This document shows positions 9,275 to 22,272 of a stretch of DNA of 64,000 bases, one piece after another. Under the pieces are notes generated by a model. The model was not told where the DNA came from. It worked only from the letters and a program-made list of their open reading frames with translations, and did not search any database. A program made the position numbers and the translations under genes. This DNA comes from Sphingomonas sp. NFR15. GTDB lineage: Bacteria; Pseudomonadota; Alphaproteobacteria; Sphingomonadales; Sphingomonadaceae. The stretch covers positions 124,001 to 188,000 of the forward strand of contig NZ_FMWX01000005.1 in the NCBI RefSeq assembly GCF_900103265.1, in the 5' to 3' direction. Numbering within the stretch: the stretch's first letter is position 1; each line of letters opens with the position of its first letter.

Positions 9275-11428
9275 GTGAAACCCGGCGAAGCGGAAGCGAT
9301 CGTCGCGGGTACGCATGGTGATCCGTTCGCGGTGCTGGGCGTGCACCGCGAGGGCAGGGCCATCGTCGCACGCTGCTACATCCCGGGCGCGGAAAGCGTC
9401 GAGGCGTTCACGCCCGACGGCACCGCGCTCGGCGCGCTCGCGCCCGCCGGCCCGGACGGGCTGTTCGCGGGCAAGGTCGCGCTCAAGGCGCCGCAGCCGC
9501 TGCGCTACCACGCGCGCAACGCCGGTGGCGACTGGTGGGTCGACGATCCCTACGCCTACGGCCCCGTGCTCGGCCCGATGGACGATTATTACATCGCCGA
9601 GGGCACGCATCTGCGGCTGTTCGACAAGCTCGGCGCGCATCCGCTCCACCACGAAGGCAGCGACGGCATCCATTTCGCGGTGTGGGCGCCCAACGCCCGG
9701 CGGGTCTCGGTGGTCGGCGCATTCAACCAGTGGGACGGGCGGCGGCACGTCATGCGCCTTCGCCGCGACACCGGCATTTGGGAAATCTTCATCCCCGGCA
9801 TCGGCACCGGCGCGCCGTACAAGTTCGAGATCCTCGCCGCCGATGGCACGCCGCTGCCGCTCAAGGCCGATCCGTTCGCCTTCCACGCCGAGCTTCGCCC
9901 CGCCACCGCGTCGATCACCACCGCGCCGCTCGCGCACGCATGGGGCGATGCCGAGCACCGCGCCTTCTGGTCACAGGCCGATGCGCGCCGTCAGCCGATC
10001 TCGATCTACGAGGTTCACGCCGGATCGTGGCGGCGCGACTGGCACGGCAATTTCCTCACCTGGGACGAACTGGGCGAACAGCTCATCCCCTATGTCGTCG
10101 AGATGGGCTTCACCCATATCGAGCTGATGCCGATCACCGAACATCCCTATGATCCGAGCTGGGGCTACCAGACCACCGGCATGTTCGCGCCGACCTCGCG
10201 CTTCGGCGATGGCGAGGGGTTCGCGCGCTTCGTCGATGGCTGCCACCGCGCCGGCATCGGCGTGATCCTCGATTGGGTGCCCGCGCATTTCCCGACCGAC
10301 GCCTTCGGGCTCGAACATTTCGACGGTACCGCGCTCTACGAACATGCCGATCCGCGCCAGGGCTTCCACCCCGACTGGAACACCGCGATCTACAATTTTG
10401 GGCGGCGCGAAGTGTCGGCGTTCCTCGTCAACAGCGCGCTCTACTGGACCGAGAAATACCATCTCGACGGTTTGCGCGTCGATGCGGTCGCCTCGATGCT
10501 CTACCTCGATTATTCGCGGCAACCCGGCGAATGGGTGCCCAACGAACAGGGCGGGCGCGAGAATTGGGCGGCGGTCGAATTCCTCAAGCGCATGAACATC
10601 GCGGTGTACGGCGCGCACCCCGGCATGATGACGATCGCCGAGGAATCGACCTCCTGGCCCGGCGTCAGCAAGCCGGCCCACGAAGGCGGCCTCGGCTTCG
10701 GCTTCAAATGGAACATGGGCTTCATGCACGATACGCTCGCCTATCTGGCGCGCGATCCGCTGTACCGGCAGTGGCATCATGACGAGATCCTGTTCGGACT
10801 CGTCTATGCCTTTTCCGAGAATTTCGTGCTGCCGCTGAGCCATGACGAGGTCGTCCACGGCAAGGGCACCTTGCTCACCAAGATGGCGGGCGACGACTGG
10901 CAGCAGTTCGCGAGCCTGCGCGCCTATTACGGCTTCATGTGGGGCTATCCCGGCAAGAAACTGCTGTTCATGGGGCAGGAATTCGCCCAGCGCCGCGAAT
11001 GGAGCGAGAGCCGCCAGCTCGACTGGGACTTGCTCCAGGCCCCCGCCCACGACGGCGTGCGCTGCCTCGTGCGCGATCTCAACCGCGTCTATCGCGACAC
11101 GCCCGCGCTCCACGCGCGCGATTGCGAAGGCGAGGGGTTCGCGTGGGTCGTCGCCGACGATCGCGCCAATTCGGTGTTTGCCTGGGTCCGCCGCGCGCCC
11201 GGCGAAGCGCCGGTCGTCGTCGTCACCAATTTCACACCGCAGGTGCTCACCGGCTACCGGCTGACGCTGCCCGCGGGCGGGCGGTGGCGCGAGATCCTCA
11301 ACACCGATGCGCAAGGCTACGGCGGCACCGGCGCGGGCAATCTCGGCGGGATCGAAGCGGCCGAGGGCGGCGCGGCGGTCATCACCGTCCCGCCGCTCGC
11401 CACGCTCATGTTCGAACATACCATTTAA
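9275..11428 (+). CDS. glgB: 1,4-alpha-glucan branching enzyme
   Basis: Family GH13 branching enzyme of 717 aa, close to the usual 730. The start is GTG 9275, supported by AGAAGGAG at 9261-9268. Two N-terminal CBM48-like segments precede the catalytic barrel. Catalytic regions are visible: nucleophile Asp in [15 protein letters not shown], acid Glu in [13 protein letters not shown], and the third carboxylate in [16 protein letters not shown]. The all-beta C-terminal domain ends [12 protein letters not shown]. It adds alpha-1,6 branches to chains made by GlgA. Spacing to glgC is 16 bases with a good ribosome site. Confidence 0.97.
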   Translation: MKPGEAEAIVAGTHGDPFAVLGVHREGRAIVARCYIPGAESVEAFTPDGTALGALAPAGPDGLFAGKVALKAPQPLRYHARNAGGDWWVDDPYAYGPVLGPMDDYYIAEGTHLRLFDKLGAHPLHHEGSDGIHFAVWAPNARRVSVVGAFNQWDGRRHVMRLRRDTGIWEIFIPGIGTGAPYKFEILAADGTPLPLKADPFAFHAELRPATASITTAPLAHAWGDAEHRAFWSQADARRQPISIYEVHAGSWRRDWHGNFLTWDELGEQLIPYVVEMGFTHIELMPITEHPYDPSWGYQTTGMFAPTSRFGDGEGFARFVDGCHRAGIGVILDWVPAHFPTDAFGLEHFDGTALYEHADPRQGFHPDWNTAIYNFGRREVSAFLVNSALYWTEKYHLDGLRVDAVASMLYLDYSRQPGEWVPNEQGGRENWAAVEFLKRMNIAVYGAHPGMMTIAEESTSWPGVSKPAHEGGLGFGFKWNMGFMHDTLAYLARDPLYRQWHHDEILFGLVYAFSENFVLPLSHDEVVHGKGTLLTKMAGDDWQQFASLRAYYGFMWGYPGKKLLFMGQEFAQRREWSESRQLDWDLLQAPAHDGVRCLVRDLNRVYRDTPALHARDCEGEGFAWVVADDRANSVFAWVRRAPGEAPVVVVTNFTPQVLTGYRLTLPAGGRWREILNTDAQGYGGTGAGNLGGIEAAEGGAAVITVPPLATLMFEHTI

Positions 11429-11444
11429 CGGGAGAGATGCAGTC

Positions 11445-12707
11445 ATGGTCGAACGGAGAGGCGCACCGCTAGCCCGCGATGCGATGGCCTATGTGCTGGC
11501 CGGCGGCCGCGGCAGCCGGCTGTGGGAATTGACCGATGTGCGCGCCAAGCCCGCCGTCTATTTCGGCGGCAAGGCACGGATCATCGATTTCGCGCTGTCC
11601 AACGCGCTCAACTCGGGCATCCGCCGGATCGGCGTGGCGACCCAGTACAAGGCGCATTCGCTGATCCGCCATCTCCAGCGCGGCTGGAACTTCTTCCGGC
11701 CCGAGCGCAACGAGAGTTTCGACATCCTCCCCGCCAGCCAGCGGCAGGAGGAATATGGCTGGTATTCGGGCACCGCCGACGCGGTGTACCAGAATCTCGA
11801 CGTGATCGAGAATTACGCGCCCGAGTTCATGGTCATCCTCGCGGGCGATCACGTCTATAAGATGGACTATGAATTGATGCTGCAACAGCACGTCGATTCG
11901 GGCGCGGACGTGACGGTCGGCTGCCTCGAAGTGCCGCGCATGGACGCGACCGCGTTTGGCGTGATGCACGTCGACGAGGCCGACCGGATCATCGCCTTCG
12001 TCGAGAAGCCCGCCGATCCGCCCGGAATCCCCGCGCAGCCGGAGCTCGCGCTCGCGTCGATGGGCATTTACGTCTTCCGCACGAGCTTCCTCGCCGATCT
12101 GCTCCGGCGCGACGCCGCCAATCCGGCGTCGAAGCATGATTTCGGCGGCGATATCATCCCGTACGTCGTCGAACACGGCAAAGCCGTCGCGCACCGTTTC
12201 GCGGCGAGCTGCGTGCGTTCGAAGCTCGAGCAAAAGGCGTATTGGCGCGATGTCGGCACGATCGACGCCTATTGGGAGGCGAATATCGACCTCACCGATG
12301 TCATCCCGGAACTCGACATCTACGATCGCGCCTGGCCGCTGTGGACCTATTCGGAGATCAACCCGCCCGCCAAATTCGTGCATGATTACGAAGGGCGGCG
12401 CGGCAGCGCGATCTCGTCGCTGGTCGCGGGCGGGTGCATCATCTCGGGGTCGGCGCTCCACAAGAGCCTGATCTTCACCGGGGTTCGCGCGCACAGCTAT
12501 TCGTCGATCACCGAAGCGGTGGTGATGCCCTATTGCGAGATCGGGCGCGGCGCGCGATTGACCAAGGTCGTGGTCGATTCGCACGTCAAGATCCCCGGCG
12601 GGCTGATCGTCGGCGAAGATCCGGTCGCGGATGCCGAGCGTTTCCGCCGTACCGAACAGGGCGTGGTGCTCATCACCCAGCCGATGATCGACCGGCTGGG
12701 CGACTGA
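11445..12707 (+). CDS. glgC: Glucose-1-phosphate adenylyltransferase
   Basis: Makes ADP-glucose from ATP and glucose 1-phosphate, the committed step of glycogen synthesis. I start at ATG 11445 ([16 protein letters not shown], 420 aa), preceded by GGAGAG at 11431-11436; an open frame further upstream overlaps glgB and is not coding. The nucleotidyltransferase signature [17 protein letters not shown] is followed by [33 protein letters not shown], and a C-terminal left-handed beta-helix. Four bases separate it from glgA. Bacterial GlgC is usually allosterically controlled by glycolytic intermediates; that cannot be read from the sequence here. Confidence 0.97.
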   Translation: MVERRGAPLARDAMAYVLAGGRGSRLWELTDVRAKPAVYFGGKARIIDFALSNALNSGIRRIGVATQYKAHSLIRHLQRGWNFFRPERNESFDILPASQRQEEYGWYSGTADAVYQNLDVIENYAPEFMVILAGDHVYKMDYELMLQQHVDSGADVTVGCLEVPRMDATAFGVMHVDEADRIIAFVEKPADPPGIPAQPELALASMGIYVFRTSFLADLLRRDAANPASKHDFGGDIIPYVVEHGKAVAHRFAASCVRSKLEQKAYWRDVGTIDAYWEANIDLTDVIPELDIYDRAWPLWTYSEINPPAKFVHDYEGRRGSAISSLVAGGCIISGSALHKSLIFTGVRAHSYSSITEAVVMPYCEIGRGARLTKVVVDSHVKIPGGLIVGEDPVADAERFRRTEQGVVLITQPMIDRLGD

Positions 12708-12711
12708 CGGC

Positions 12712-15787
<3,076 letters not shown>

Positions 15788-15788
<1 letters not shown>

Positions 15789-17656
15789 TGGAGCCGCCGT
15801 TCCCGCCCGGTGCCTATCCGCAGGAGGATGGCACCCATTTCACGATCTGGTCGGACCATGCCGAGACGGTCGATGTCGTGCTGTTCGGCGCCGGCGACGC
15901 CGAGATCGGGCGGCAGCGGCTCGAGGCCGGGCAGGGCGGCTGGCACCATGTCTTCGTCGAGACGGTCGAGCCGGGCGCGCGTTACGGCTATCGCATGACC
16001 GGGCGCTACGAGCCGTCCGCCGGGCTCTGGTACGATCCCGCCAAGCTGCTGGTCGATCCGTATGCGCTCGCGGTCGACCGCCCGTTCGTGCAAGACCCAA
16101 GGCTCGGCCAGCGCGGCTATGATACCGCCGCGCTCGTTCCCAAGGCGATCGTCACGGCGCTGCCCGAGCCGGGCTTCCCCGAGCCGCCGCGCTTCGCGCC
16201 GGGCGGATTGATCTACGAAGTCGCGGTGCGTCCGTTCACGATGCTCCACCCCGACGTGCCCGAGGCGCAGCGCGGCACCATCGCCGCGCTCGGCCATCCG
16301 GCGGTGATCGCGCACCTCAAGAAGATCGGCGTCGCCGCCATCGAACTGATGCCGATCGCGGCGTGGATCGACGAGCGCCACCTGCCGCCGCTGTGGCTGC
16401 GCAACGGCTGGGGCTACAACAGCGTGCCCTTCATGGCGCTCGACCCGCGCATCGCGCCGGGCGGCATCGGCGAGTTGCAGGATGCGGTGGAGCGGCTGCA
16501 CGCCGCCGGCATCGGCGTGATCCTCGATATGGTGTTCAACCACAGCGGCGAAAGCGACGCGATGGGCGGCACGCTGTCGCTGCGCGGCATCGACGGCGCG
16601 GCCTATTTCCGCATGGCCGACGGCATGCTCGTCAACGATACCGGCTGTGGCAACACGCTCGCGTGTGAAGGCGCGCCGATGCGGCGGCTGATCCTCGATA
16701 CGCTGCGCCATTTCGTCATCAACGCCGGCGTCGACGGCTTCCGCTTCGATCTCGCGCCGGTGCTCGGGCGCGGGGCGGGCGGCTTCGATCCGCAGGCGCC
16801 CCTGTTCGCCGCGATCGCCGCCGATCCGGTGCTCGCCGATCGGGTGATGATCGCCGAACCGTGGGATCTCGGCCCCGGCGGCTATCAGCTCGGCAATTTC
16901 CCCGCCAACTGGCTCGAATGGAACGATCGCTACCGTGACGACGTGCGCCGCTTCTGGCGCGGCGACGCGCACCGGCTCGGCGATTTCGTCACGCGCGTCG
17001 CCGGATCGTCCGACGTGTTCACCGGCGCCGCGACGCGGTCGGTCAGCGCGGTCGCCTCGCACGACGGTTTCGCGCTCGGCGATCTCGTCGCATACGCGGT
17101 CAAGCACAACGAGGCGAATGGCGAAGGCAATCGCGACGGCCACGATCCCAATTTCTCGTGGAACAACGGCGTCGAGGGGCCGAGCGACGATCCCGCGATC
17201 CGCGACGCGCGGCGCCGCGACGTGAAGGCGTTGCTCGCCACGGTGTTCGCCACGCGCGGCACGATCATGCTCACCGCCGGCGACGAGTTCGGCCGTACCC
17301 AGCGTGGCAACAACAACGCCTATTGCCAGGACAATGCGATCACCTGGCTCGACTGGGCGAACCGCGACACCGATCTGGAGGATTTCACCGCCGGCCTCGC
17401 GGCCCTGCGCGCGCGCAGCCCGCATCTGTCCGATCCGGCGATGCTCACCGGCCCCGATGTCGCGTGGCTGCGCCCCGATGGCGGGCATTTCGAGGACGCG
17501 GACTGGCACGTGCCCGATGCGGGCGCGGTCGCGATGCGGCTGAACGGGGTCAGCGTGCTGTTCAACCGCACCGATACGGCGGTCGCCTTCGCCGATCCGC
17601 CGAGGACGGTGCCGGCGCGCAGCGTCGCCTTCGTGCTCGACGGCGCGCCGGCGTGA
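15788..17656 (+). CDS. glgX: Glycogen debranching enzyme
   Basis: GH13 isoamylase-type debranching enzyme of 622 aa that hydrolyses alpha-1,6 branches of phosphorylase-limited glycogen. ATG 15788 overlaps the pgm stop. An N-terminal CBM48-like beta domain is followed by NGWGYNSVPFMALDPR, VILDMVFNHSGESD, the nucleophile region GVDGFRFDLAPVLGR, the acid region VMIAEPWDLGPGGYQLG, and VASHDGFALGDLVAY. The family segment GDEFGRTQRGNNNAYCQD is also present. Last gene of the glycogen operon; the convergent membrane-protein gene ends only 15 bases away. I see no clear terminator in that gap. Confidence 0.96.
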
Positions 17657-17671
17657 ACCCGGGCGCGGCGA

Positions 17672-18394
17672 TCAGGCCCGCGCGATCCAGTCGGCCAGCG
17701 CGATCACCGGCGCGCTGAACCCGCCGAGCATCACGATCAGGACGAACACCGTCTGCCCGGCGGTGCCCCACCAATAGGCGGGATGGATCGAGCCGCGCGC
17801 GCGCACGTCATACACCATCGCCGCGGCGATATAGAGCATCGACGCCACATAGACCGCAACCGGCGACCAGATGCCGAACAGCGGCATCGGCAGGATACGC
17901 CCGAGCGCGGGCGAGATCACCACCGCCATCGCGCACAGCATCAGCCGCTTGTGCCAGTCGGGCCGGTTGCGCCGCCCGATCGCGGCGCCGACCAGCGCGC
18001 CGAACAGCGCCACGCCCAGCACGTCGAGCAGCAGGAACACGCCCGGCATGAAGAAGAACGGCACCGCGCCACGGCGCAGGCACATCACCGTGACGACGAT
18101 CCCCAGCACCACCATCAGCGCGGCGAGCACGCCGCCGACCGCGCCCAGCCGCCGGTGGATCGCGATCGACCCGGTCGCGACCAGCCCGTTCTGGACCAGA
18201 TAGAACCCCACCCAGGATACGAACACCATCGCGTGCAGGTGGATCTGGATCGGCAGTGTGCTCGGCGGCTGCGTCATCCGCGCGTAGCTCAACGAGAATC
18301 CCACCACGACCGTCGCCGCGAAGGCGATCGCCATGCGGAAGAAGAACGCCCGCTCCGCCGAGACCGGATCGCGCGATAGTGCCGTCGTCGCCAT
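17672..18394 (-). CDS. Seven-TM membrane protein, unknown function
   Basis: 240 aa with about seven hydrophobic helices. Conserved-looking histidines lie at helix ends: QIHLHAMVFVSW, IAIHRRLGAVGG and RPDWHKRLMLC. This spacing recalls b-type haem membrane proteins and DUF2306-like families, but I do not recognise the family with certainty. The start at 18394 is preceded by a strong GGGGGAG. It is convergent with glgX and is followed upstream by osmC on the same strand with a 105-base gap. Confidence 0.75.
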   Translation of the reverse strand: MATTALSRDPVSAERAFFFRMAIAFAATVVVGFSLSYARMTQPPSTLPIQIHLHAMVFVSWVGFYLVQNGLVATGSIAIHRRLGAVGGVLAALMVVLGIVVTVMCLRRGAVPFFFMPGVFLLLDVLGVALFGALVGAAIGRRNRPDWHKRLMLCAMAVVISPALGRILPMPLFGIWSPVAVYVASMLYIAAAMVYDVRARGSIHPAYWWGTAGQTVFVLIVMLGGFSAPVIALADWIARA

Positions 18395-18499
18395 ATGCTC
18401 CCCCCAACCGCCCCCGATCGGTGTTGGAAAAACATACCCTAGAACGAGGTCGCCGGCAAAGGATTGGCGATTTTCGACATGGCCGCGCCGGCCGCGCGC

Positions 18500-19009
18500 T
18501 CAATGCTCCGCGAAGTCGAACGATCCCCGGCCGACCGCGATCAGCGCCTCCATGTCCGCCATGTGCGTCACCGCCGGCTCGCATGGCGGGGTCGCCGCGC
18601 TCGCCTGCGTCTCGACGCGGGCGCCGCCGGTCAGCGTGCGATGGACCGGGCAGCGATCGGCGATCTCGATCAGCCGTGCGCGCTGCGCCGCGTCGAGATC
18701 GCCCTCGATCGCGATGCGGCGGGTGAACAGATCGGGCGGGGTCGTGCCGGTCTCGCGGCGATGGCCGACCTGCGTGCGGATCGCGCCGACCGGCCAGCCC
18801 TTTTGCGCCGCGTACAGCCGCAGCGTCATCGTCGTGCAGGCCGCGAGCGCCGAGCACAGCAATTCATAGGGCGTGGGTCCGCTGCCAAGACCACCCGCCG
18901 CGACCGGCTCGTCGGCGAGGATCGTCGTGTCCCCCGTCTGGATGCGGATCTGGAAGCGGCTGGTGCCGGTTTCCTCGGCGATGGCGCCGCCGGGCAGCGG
19001 ATCGGTCAT
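18500..19009 (-). CDS. OsmC family peroxiredoxin-like protein
   Basis: 169 aa from ATG 19009 (MTDPLPGGAIAEE), chosen because AGGAGC precedes it; an upstream ATG lacks a ribosome site. Both redox cysteines of the OsmC fold are present: Cys in CSALAACTTMTLRLYAAQKG and Cys in IADRCPVHRTL. The family reduces organic hydroperoxides or handles small reactive thiol-linked compounds. GLGSGPTPYELL is the usual segment before the first cysteine. It lies just downstream of a LysR gene on the same strand, which may regulate it together with the divergent SDR gene. Confidence 0.88.
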   Translation of the reverse strand: MTDPLPGGAIAEETGTSRFQIRIQTGDTTILADEPVAAGGLGSGPTPYELLCSALAACTTMTLRLYAAQKGWPVGAIRTQVGHRRETGTTPPDLFTRRIAIEGDLDAAQRARLIEIADRCPVHRTLTGGARVETQASAATPPCEPAVTHMADMEALIAVGRGSFDFAEH

Positions 19010-19060
19010 GCGGTTGCTCCTGTCTTGCGTGCCGCTACATGCCACGCGGCGGCGGCCCGG

Positions 19061-19963
19061 TCACGCGCGGGTGGCGACCTCGCGCGGGAAGCAGGCGGCG
19101 AGATGGTCGATGAACGCGCGCACCGCCGGCGGCAGCCCGCGCCGCGTGGTGAAGACGATATGGACGATCCCCGCCGCGGCCGCCCAATCGGGCACGACCT
19201 GCACCAATGTGCCCGCGGCGAGCGCGGCGGCGCAGCTATGGTCGGGCAGCAGCGCGATGCCGAGGCCGGCGATCGCCGCCTCGCGCAGCGCCCCGAAGTC
19301 GCCGCAGGTCATGCGCGGCTCGTGCCGCCAGCGCCACACCGCGCCATCCGCTGCGTGCAGCTCCCACGTCACCTCGCCGGGCACGTCGGCGGAACTGAGC
19401 GTCGGATAGCCGGCCAGCGCCGCGACGTCGTCGCCGAGCCCGTTCGCCAGCGCCGGGCTCGCGACGAGGATGCGCCGCGACACGCCGAAGCTGCGCATCG
19501 TCAGCGCCGCGTCGCTGGTTAGCGTGACGCGCACCCGGAGCGCAATGTCGATGCCCTCGCCGATCAGGTCGACCGGCCGATCGACCGCGAGCACATGCAG
19601 CCGCACGCGCGGATAGCGTGCGAGGAACCTCCCGATCACCGGCGCAAGCGTTTCGAGCAGCCCGGTCGGGCAGGAGAAGCGCACCAGCCCTTGCGGCTCG
19701 GCCTGCGCGCTGGCGACGATCGCCTCGGCCTGTTCGGCCTCCAGCAGCATCGCGCGGCACCGTTCGTAGAACGCCTGGCCGGTCTCGGTGACGCGGAAGC
19801 GGCGCGAGGAGCGCTCGATCAGCCGGACCCCCAGCCGCGCCTCCAGCGCGGCGACGCGCCGGCTGAGCTTGGACTTGGGCTGGCCGAGCGCGCGCCCGGC
19901 GGCGGCGAACCCGCCGTGTTCGACCACGCGCGCGAAAAAGACATAGTCGTTGAGGTCGTTCAT
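19061..19963 (-). CDS. LysR family transcriptional regulator
   Basis: 300 aa with an N-terminal winged helix (MNDLNDYVFFARVVEHGGFA, then LGQPKSKLSRRVAALEARLG) and a C-terminal periplasmic-binding-like effector domain (FSCPTGLLETLAPVIGRFLA). It belongs to the AaeR/DsdC-like branch with the KSKLSRRV recognition helix. It faces the SDR gene across 116 bases and precedes osmC, so it probably controls one or both. The ligand is unknown. Confidence 0.92.
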   Translation of the reverse strand: MNDLNDYVFFARVVEHGGFAAAGRALGQPKSKLSRRVAALEARLGVRLIERSSRRFRVTETGQAFYERCRAMLLEAEQAEAIVASAQAEPQGLVRFSCPTGLLETLAPVIGRFLARYPRVRLHVLAVDRPVDLIGEGIDIALRVRVTLTSDAALTMRSFGVSRRILVASPALANGLGDDVAALAGYPTLSSADVPGEVTWELHAADGAVWRWRHEPRMTCGDFGALREAAIAGLGIALLPDHSCAAALAAGTLVQVVPDWAAAAGIVHIVFTTRRGLPPAVRAFIDHLAACFPREVATRA

Positions 19964-20079
19964 CGTTCCTCTGATAGAACGCTAAGGGCCGAAATCGTCA
20001 TCTACCCGCTTCGGCGTTGCCGATCCATCTCCCGTGCAGCCGACGCGAACGGGTCGCGTCGCCGGACAGGAGACATAGA

Positions 20080-20832
20080 ATGCGCACGGATTTTCAAGAC
20101 AAGGTCGTCGTCGTCACCGGCGGCACCAGCGGCATCGGCCTCGCCACCGCCAAGGCGTTCGCGGACGCGGGCGCATCGGTATTCGTCACCGGCCGCCGTC
20201 AGGATGCGCTCGACGCGGCGGTCAAGACGATCGGCGGCCGCGTGACCGGCGTGCGCGGCGACATGAGCGTGCTCGCCGACATAGACCGGCTGTATGACGC
20301 GGTCCAGCAGCAGCATGCCCAGATCGACGTGGTGTTCGCCAATGCCGGCGGCGGCACCTTCGCCCCGCTCGGCGCGATCACCGAGGACCAGTATGAATCG
20401 ACCTTCGCCACCAACGTCAAGGGCACGTTGTTCACCGTGCAGAAGGCGCTGCCGCTGCTGCGTGACGGCGGCGCGATCGTGCTGACGGCCTCGACCGCCG
20501 GCGTATCGGGCACGCCCGCGTTCAGCGTCTATGGCGCGACCAAGGCGGCGGTGCGCAGCTTCGCGCGCAACTGGGTGCTCGATCTCAAGGACCGGCACAT
20601 CCGCGTCAACGCGGTCAGCCCCGGCCCGATCGACACCGCCGGCCTCAACGAGCTGTTCGGCGGCGGTGAACAGGCGGACGGCGTGAAGGCGCAACTTACC
20701 CAGATGATCCCGAGCGGCCGCGTCGGCGAGCCCGAGGAAGTCGCCAAGGCGGTGCTGTTCCTCGCCTCGGACGATGCCAGCTTCATCAACGGCATCGAAT
20801 TGTTCGTCGATGGCGGCATGACGCAGATCTAG
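20080..20832 (+). CDS. SDR family oxidoreductase
   Basis: Classical short-chain dehydrogenase/reductase of 250 aa. ATG 20080 is supported by ACAGGAG at 20066-20072. Cofactor motif TGGTSGIGLA, NAGGG stretch FANAGGG, catalytic Ser in VLTASTAGVSG, and the YGATK active site (VYGATKAAVRSFARNW) are all intact. The C-terminus ends NGIELFVDGGMTQI. An Arg in the TGRRQDAL segment after the second strand suggests NADP(H) preference. Divergent from a LysR gene, a common SDR control arrangement; the substrate is unknown. Confidence 0.92.
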   Translation: MRTDFQDKVVVVTGGTSGIGLATAKAFADAGASVFVTGRRQDALDAAVKTIGGRVTGVRGDMSVLADIDRLYDAVQQQHAQIDVVFANAGGGTFAPLGAITEDQYESTFATNVKGTLFTVQKALPLLRDGGAIVLTASTAGVSGTPAFSVYGATKAAVRSFARNWVLDLKDRHIRVNAVSPGPIDTAGLNELFGGGEQADGVKAQLTQMIPSGRVGEPEEVAKAVLFLASDDASFINGIELFVDGGMTQI

Positions 20833-20842
20833 CCGCGCGCCG

Positions 20843-20885
20843 CGCGAGCCTTCGCGCCGCGCCGCGCGCGGTGCGGAGGCTCGCG
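20843..20885 (+). terminator. GC-rich hairpin after SDR gene
   Basis: CGCGAGCC (20843-20850) pairs with GGCTCGCG (20878-20885) eleven bases after the SDR stop. The loop is long and itself GC-rich, and no U-run follows, so termination is plausible but unproven. The rest of the 260-base gap to the SWIB gene holds nothing else I can name. Confidence 0.35.
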
Positions 20886-21099
20886 ATCAGCCCACTTGCC
20901 CTTTTTCGCCGTCGCGCGGATGATGGCGCCGCCGCTCGCGGGCGATGTCGGCGCATTTTTCCAAGACCGGGGGCGGTTCCGTCGCATAAACGGGGCGCAA
21001 CCGTGTCAAAACGGGGGCATGCCGGCAACGAAGACGGACGAGCGACGTATATGCCTGGCAGGGAGCATTCCGCTCGAACGGGCAAGCACGGAGAGCATG

Positions 21100-21441
21100 A
21101 TGGCACGAACGGCAGAGAAGCGCGGCAAGGACGAGACGGCGGCCGCCGAGAAGAAGGTCAAGGCGACCGGCAAGCCCGCCGGCGGCGCGCGCGGCGGCAT
21201 CACCGCCCCCGTCACCCCGTCGGATGATCTCGCCGAGATCGTCGGCAAGAAGGATCTGCCGCGCAGCGACGTCGTCAAGAAGGTCTGGGACTATATCAAG
21301 AAGCACGATCTGCAGGACGCGAAGGACCGTCGCCAGATCAACGGCGACGACAAATTGCAGAAGATCTTCGGCAAGAAGTCGGTCAGCATGTTCGAGATGA
21401 ACAAGCACCTCAGCGCGCATCTCACCGCGAAGAAGGACTGA
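21100..21441 (+). CDS. SWIB/MDM2 domain protein
   Basis: 113 aa. A lysine/alanine-rich basic tail (about 1-45) resembles a histone-like DNA-binding arm. It is followed by a full SWIB/MDM2 fold: LPRSDVVKKVWDYIKKHDLQ, NGDDKLQKIFGKKSVSMFEM and NKHLSAHL. SWIB domains are typical of eukaryotic SWI/SNF complexes but also occur as small stand-alone proteins in bacteria, where chromatin-like roles are suspected. ATG 21097 or 21100 are both possible; GGAGAG at 21090-21095 fits the second better. The convergent UPF0149 gene follows, with an inverted repeat between. Confidence 0.85.
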   Translation: MARTAEKRGKDETAAAEKKVKATGKPAGGARGGITAPVTPSDDLAEIVGKKDLPRSDVVKKVWDYIKKHDLQDAKDRRQINGDDKLQKIFGKKSVSMFEMNKHLSAHLTAKKD

Positions 21442-21532
21442 CGGTACCGCGCGTCGCGCCGCCGGCGGCCGGCACCCCCGGCCCCGGCGTCGCGGCGCCA
21501 CATCCACCCCCTTCGCCCCGGCGCGAACCACC

Positions 21533-21616
21533 CCGTTCGCCCTGAGCGCAGTCGAAGGGCGTGCCCCCGGCGCAGCGCTCGCGGACACCTGCTTCGCCTG
21601 CGCTCAGCGCGAACGG
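21533..21616. repeat. Long inverted repeat, REP-like
   Basis: Left arm 21533-21558 and right arm 21592-21616 pair almost perfectly over about 24 bases (CTGAGCGCAG against CTGCGCTCAG at the core, with two mismatches in the arms). The core resembles the dispersed palindromes at 28441-28633. It lies between the convergent SWIB and UPF0149 genes and could act as a bidirectional terminator. Confidence 0.65.
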
Positions 21617-22272
21617 CCGAACGAGCACGCTCTCACTACGCGGCGCAGCACTTCTTGAACTTCTTCCCCGATCCGCACGGGCACGGATCGTTGCGGCCGA
21701 CCTTCGCCGCGCGCGCGCCGGTTTCCGGCAGCGCCACGCCGCGCCGCGTACAGCCGCAGCACCTGTCCGGCGATCTCGCCCGGCGCGGCATCGCTGATCG
21801 CGTTGAGCTCGATGCTGGTCAGCGCCGTCGTGTTGTCGGCGATGTCCGAAAGCATCCGCAGATAGGAGAGCGCGGCTGCGTCGTCGCCGCTGGCCGCGCG
21901 CCACGCGCCGTCGCGCAGCGCCATCGCCTCGGCGAAGCCCGCGATCCAGATCTCCCACAGCACCTCGCCGTTGCGGTCGTCCACGTCGAAGATCGGCTGG
22001 AGCTTGCCGCGCCCGAGATCGCGCAGGATCTCGCCATAGCGCGCCACCACCATGTCGGCGAAAAGATCCGCGTCGAGCGGATCGTCGAACGGCGCCGCCT
22101 CGCCATACAGCCCGCCCCAGATCGGCGGCAGCCATTCCGCCGGCGCGATCGGCTCGGGCGCGGTGGCGATGCCGGCGAGATAGCCGTCCAGCTCGGAGAG
22201 CAGCATCGCGTCATCGGGCAGATCGTAGAGGATGTCGTCGAGCCGCCGCAGCCGCGAGGGGAGTTTCGCCAC
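21604..22272 (-). CDS. UPF0149 family protein, SEC-C tail lost by frameshift
   Basis: The open frame encodes 222 aa. Residues 1 to about 175 are a UPF0149/YecA-type helical domain ([48 protein letters not shown]). The family normally ends in a zinc-binding SEC-C motif. Here the last 45 residues are an arginine-rich readthrough, and the SEC-C codons are intact in the next frame. The shift lies at about 21738 in a GCGGCGCGGCG run. The product as read would lack the zinc knuckle. It may be a sequencing error. The M1 peptidase stop abuts the start of this gene. Confidence 0.8.
   Translation of the reverse strand: MAKLPSRLRRLDDILYDLPDDAMLLSELDGYLAGIATAPEPIAPAEWLPPIWGGLYGEAAPFDDPLDADLFADMVVARYGEILRDLGRGKLQPIFDVDDRNGEVLWEIWIAGFAEAMALRDGAWRAASGDDAAALSYLRMLSDIADNTTALTSIELNAISDAAPGEIAGQVLRLYAARRGAAGNRRARGEGRPQRSVPVRIGEEVQEVLRRVVRACSFGRSR
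21636..21737 (-). other. Out-of-frame SEC-C motif of the UPF0149 gene
   Basis: Read in the frame ending at TAG 21636-21638, this segment encodes VALPETG, then [18 protein letters not shown] and a terminal AA. That is the classic SEC-C pattern CxCx8CC. It joins the upstream UPF0149 frame if one base near 21738 is skipped. No start codon of its own is expected. Confidence 0.85.
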
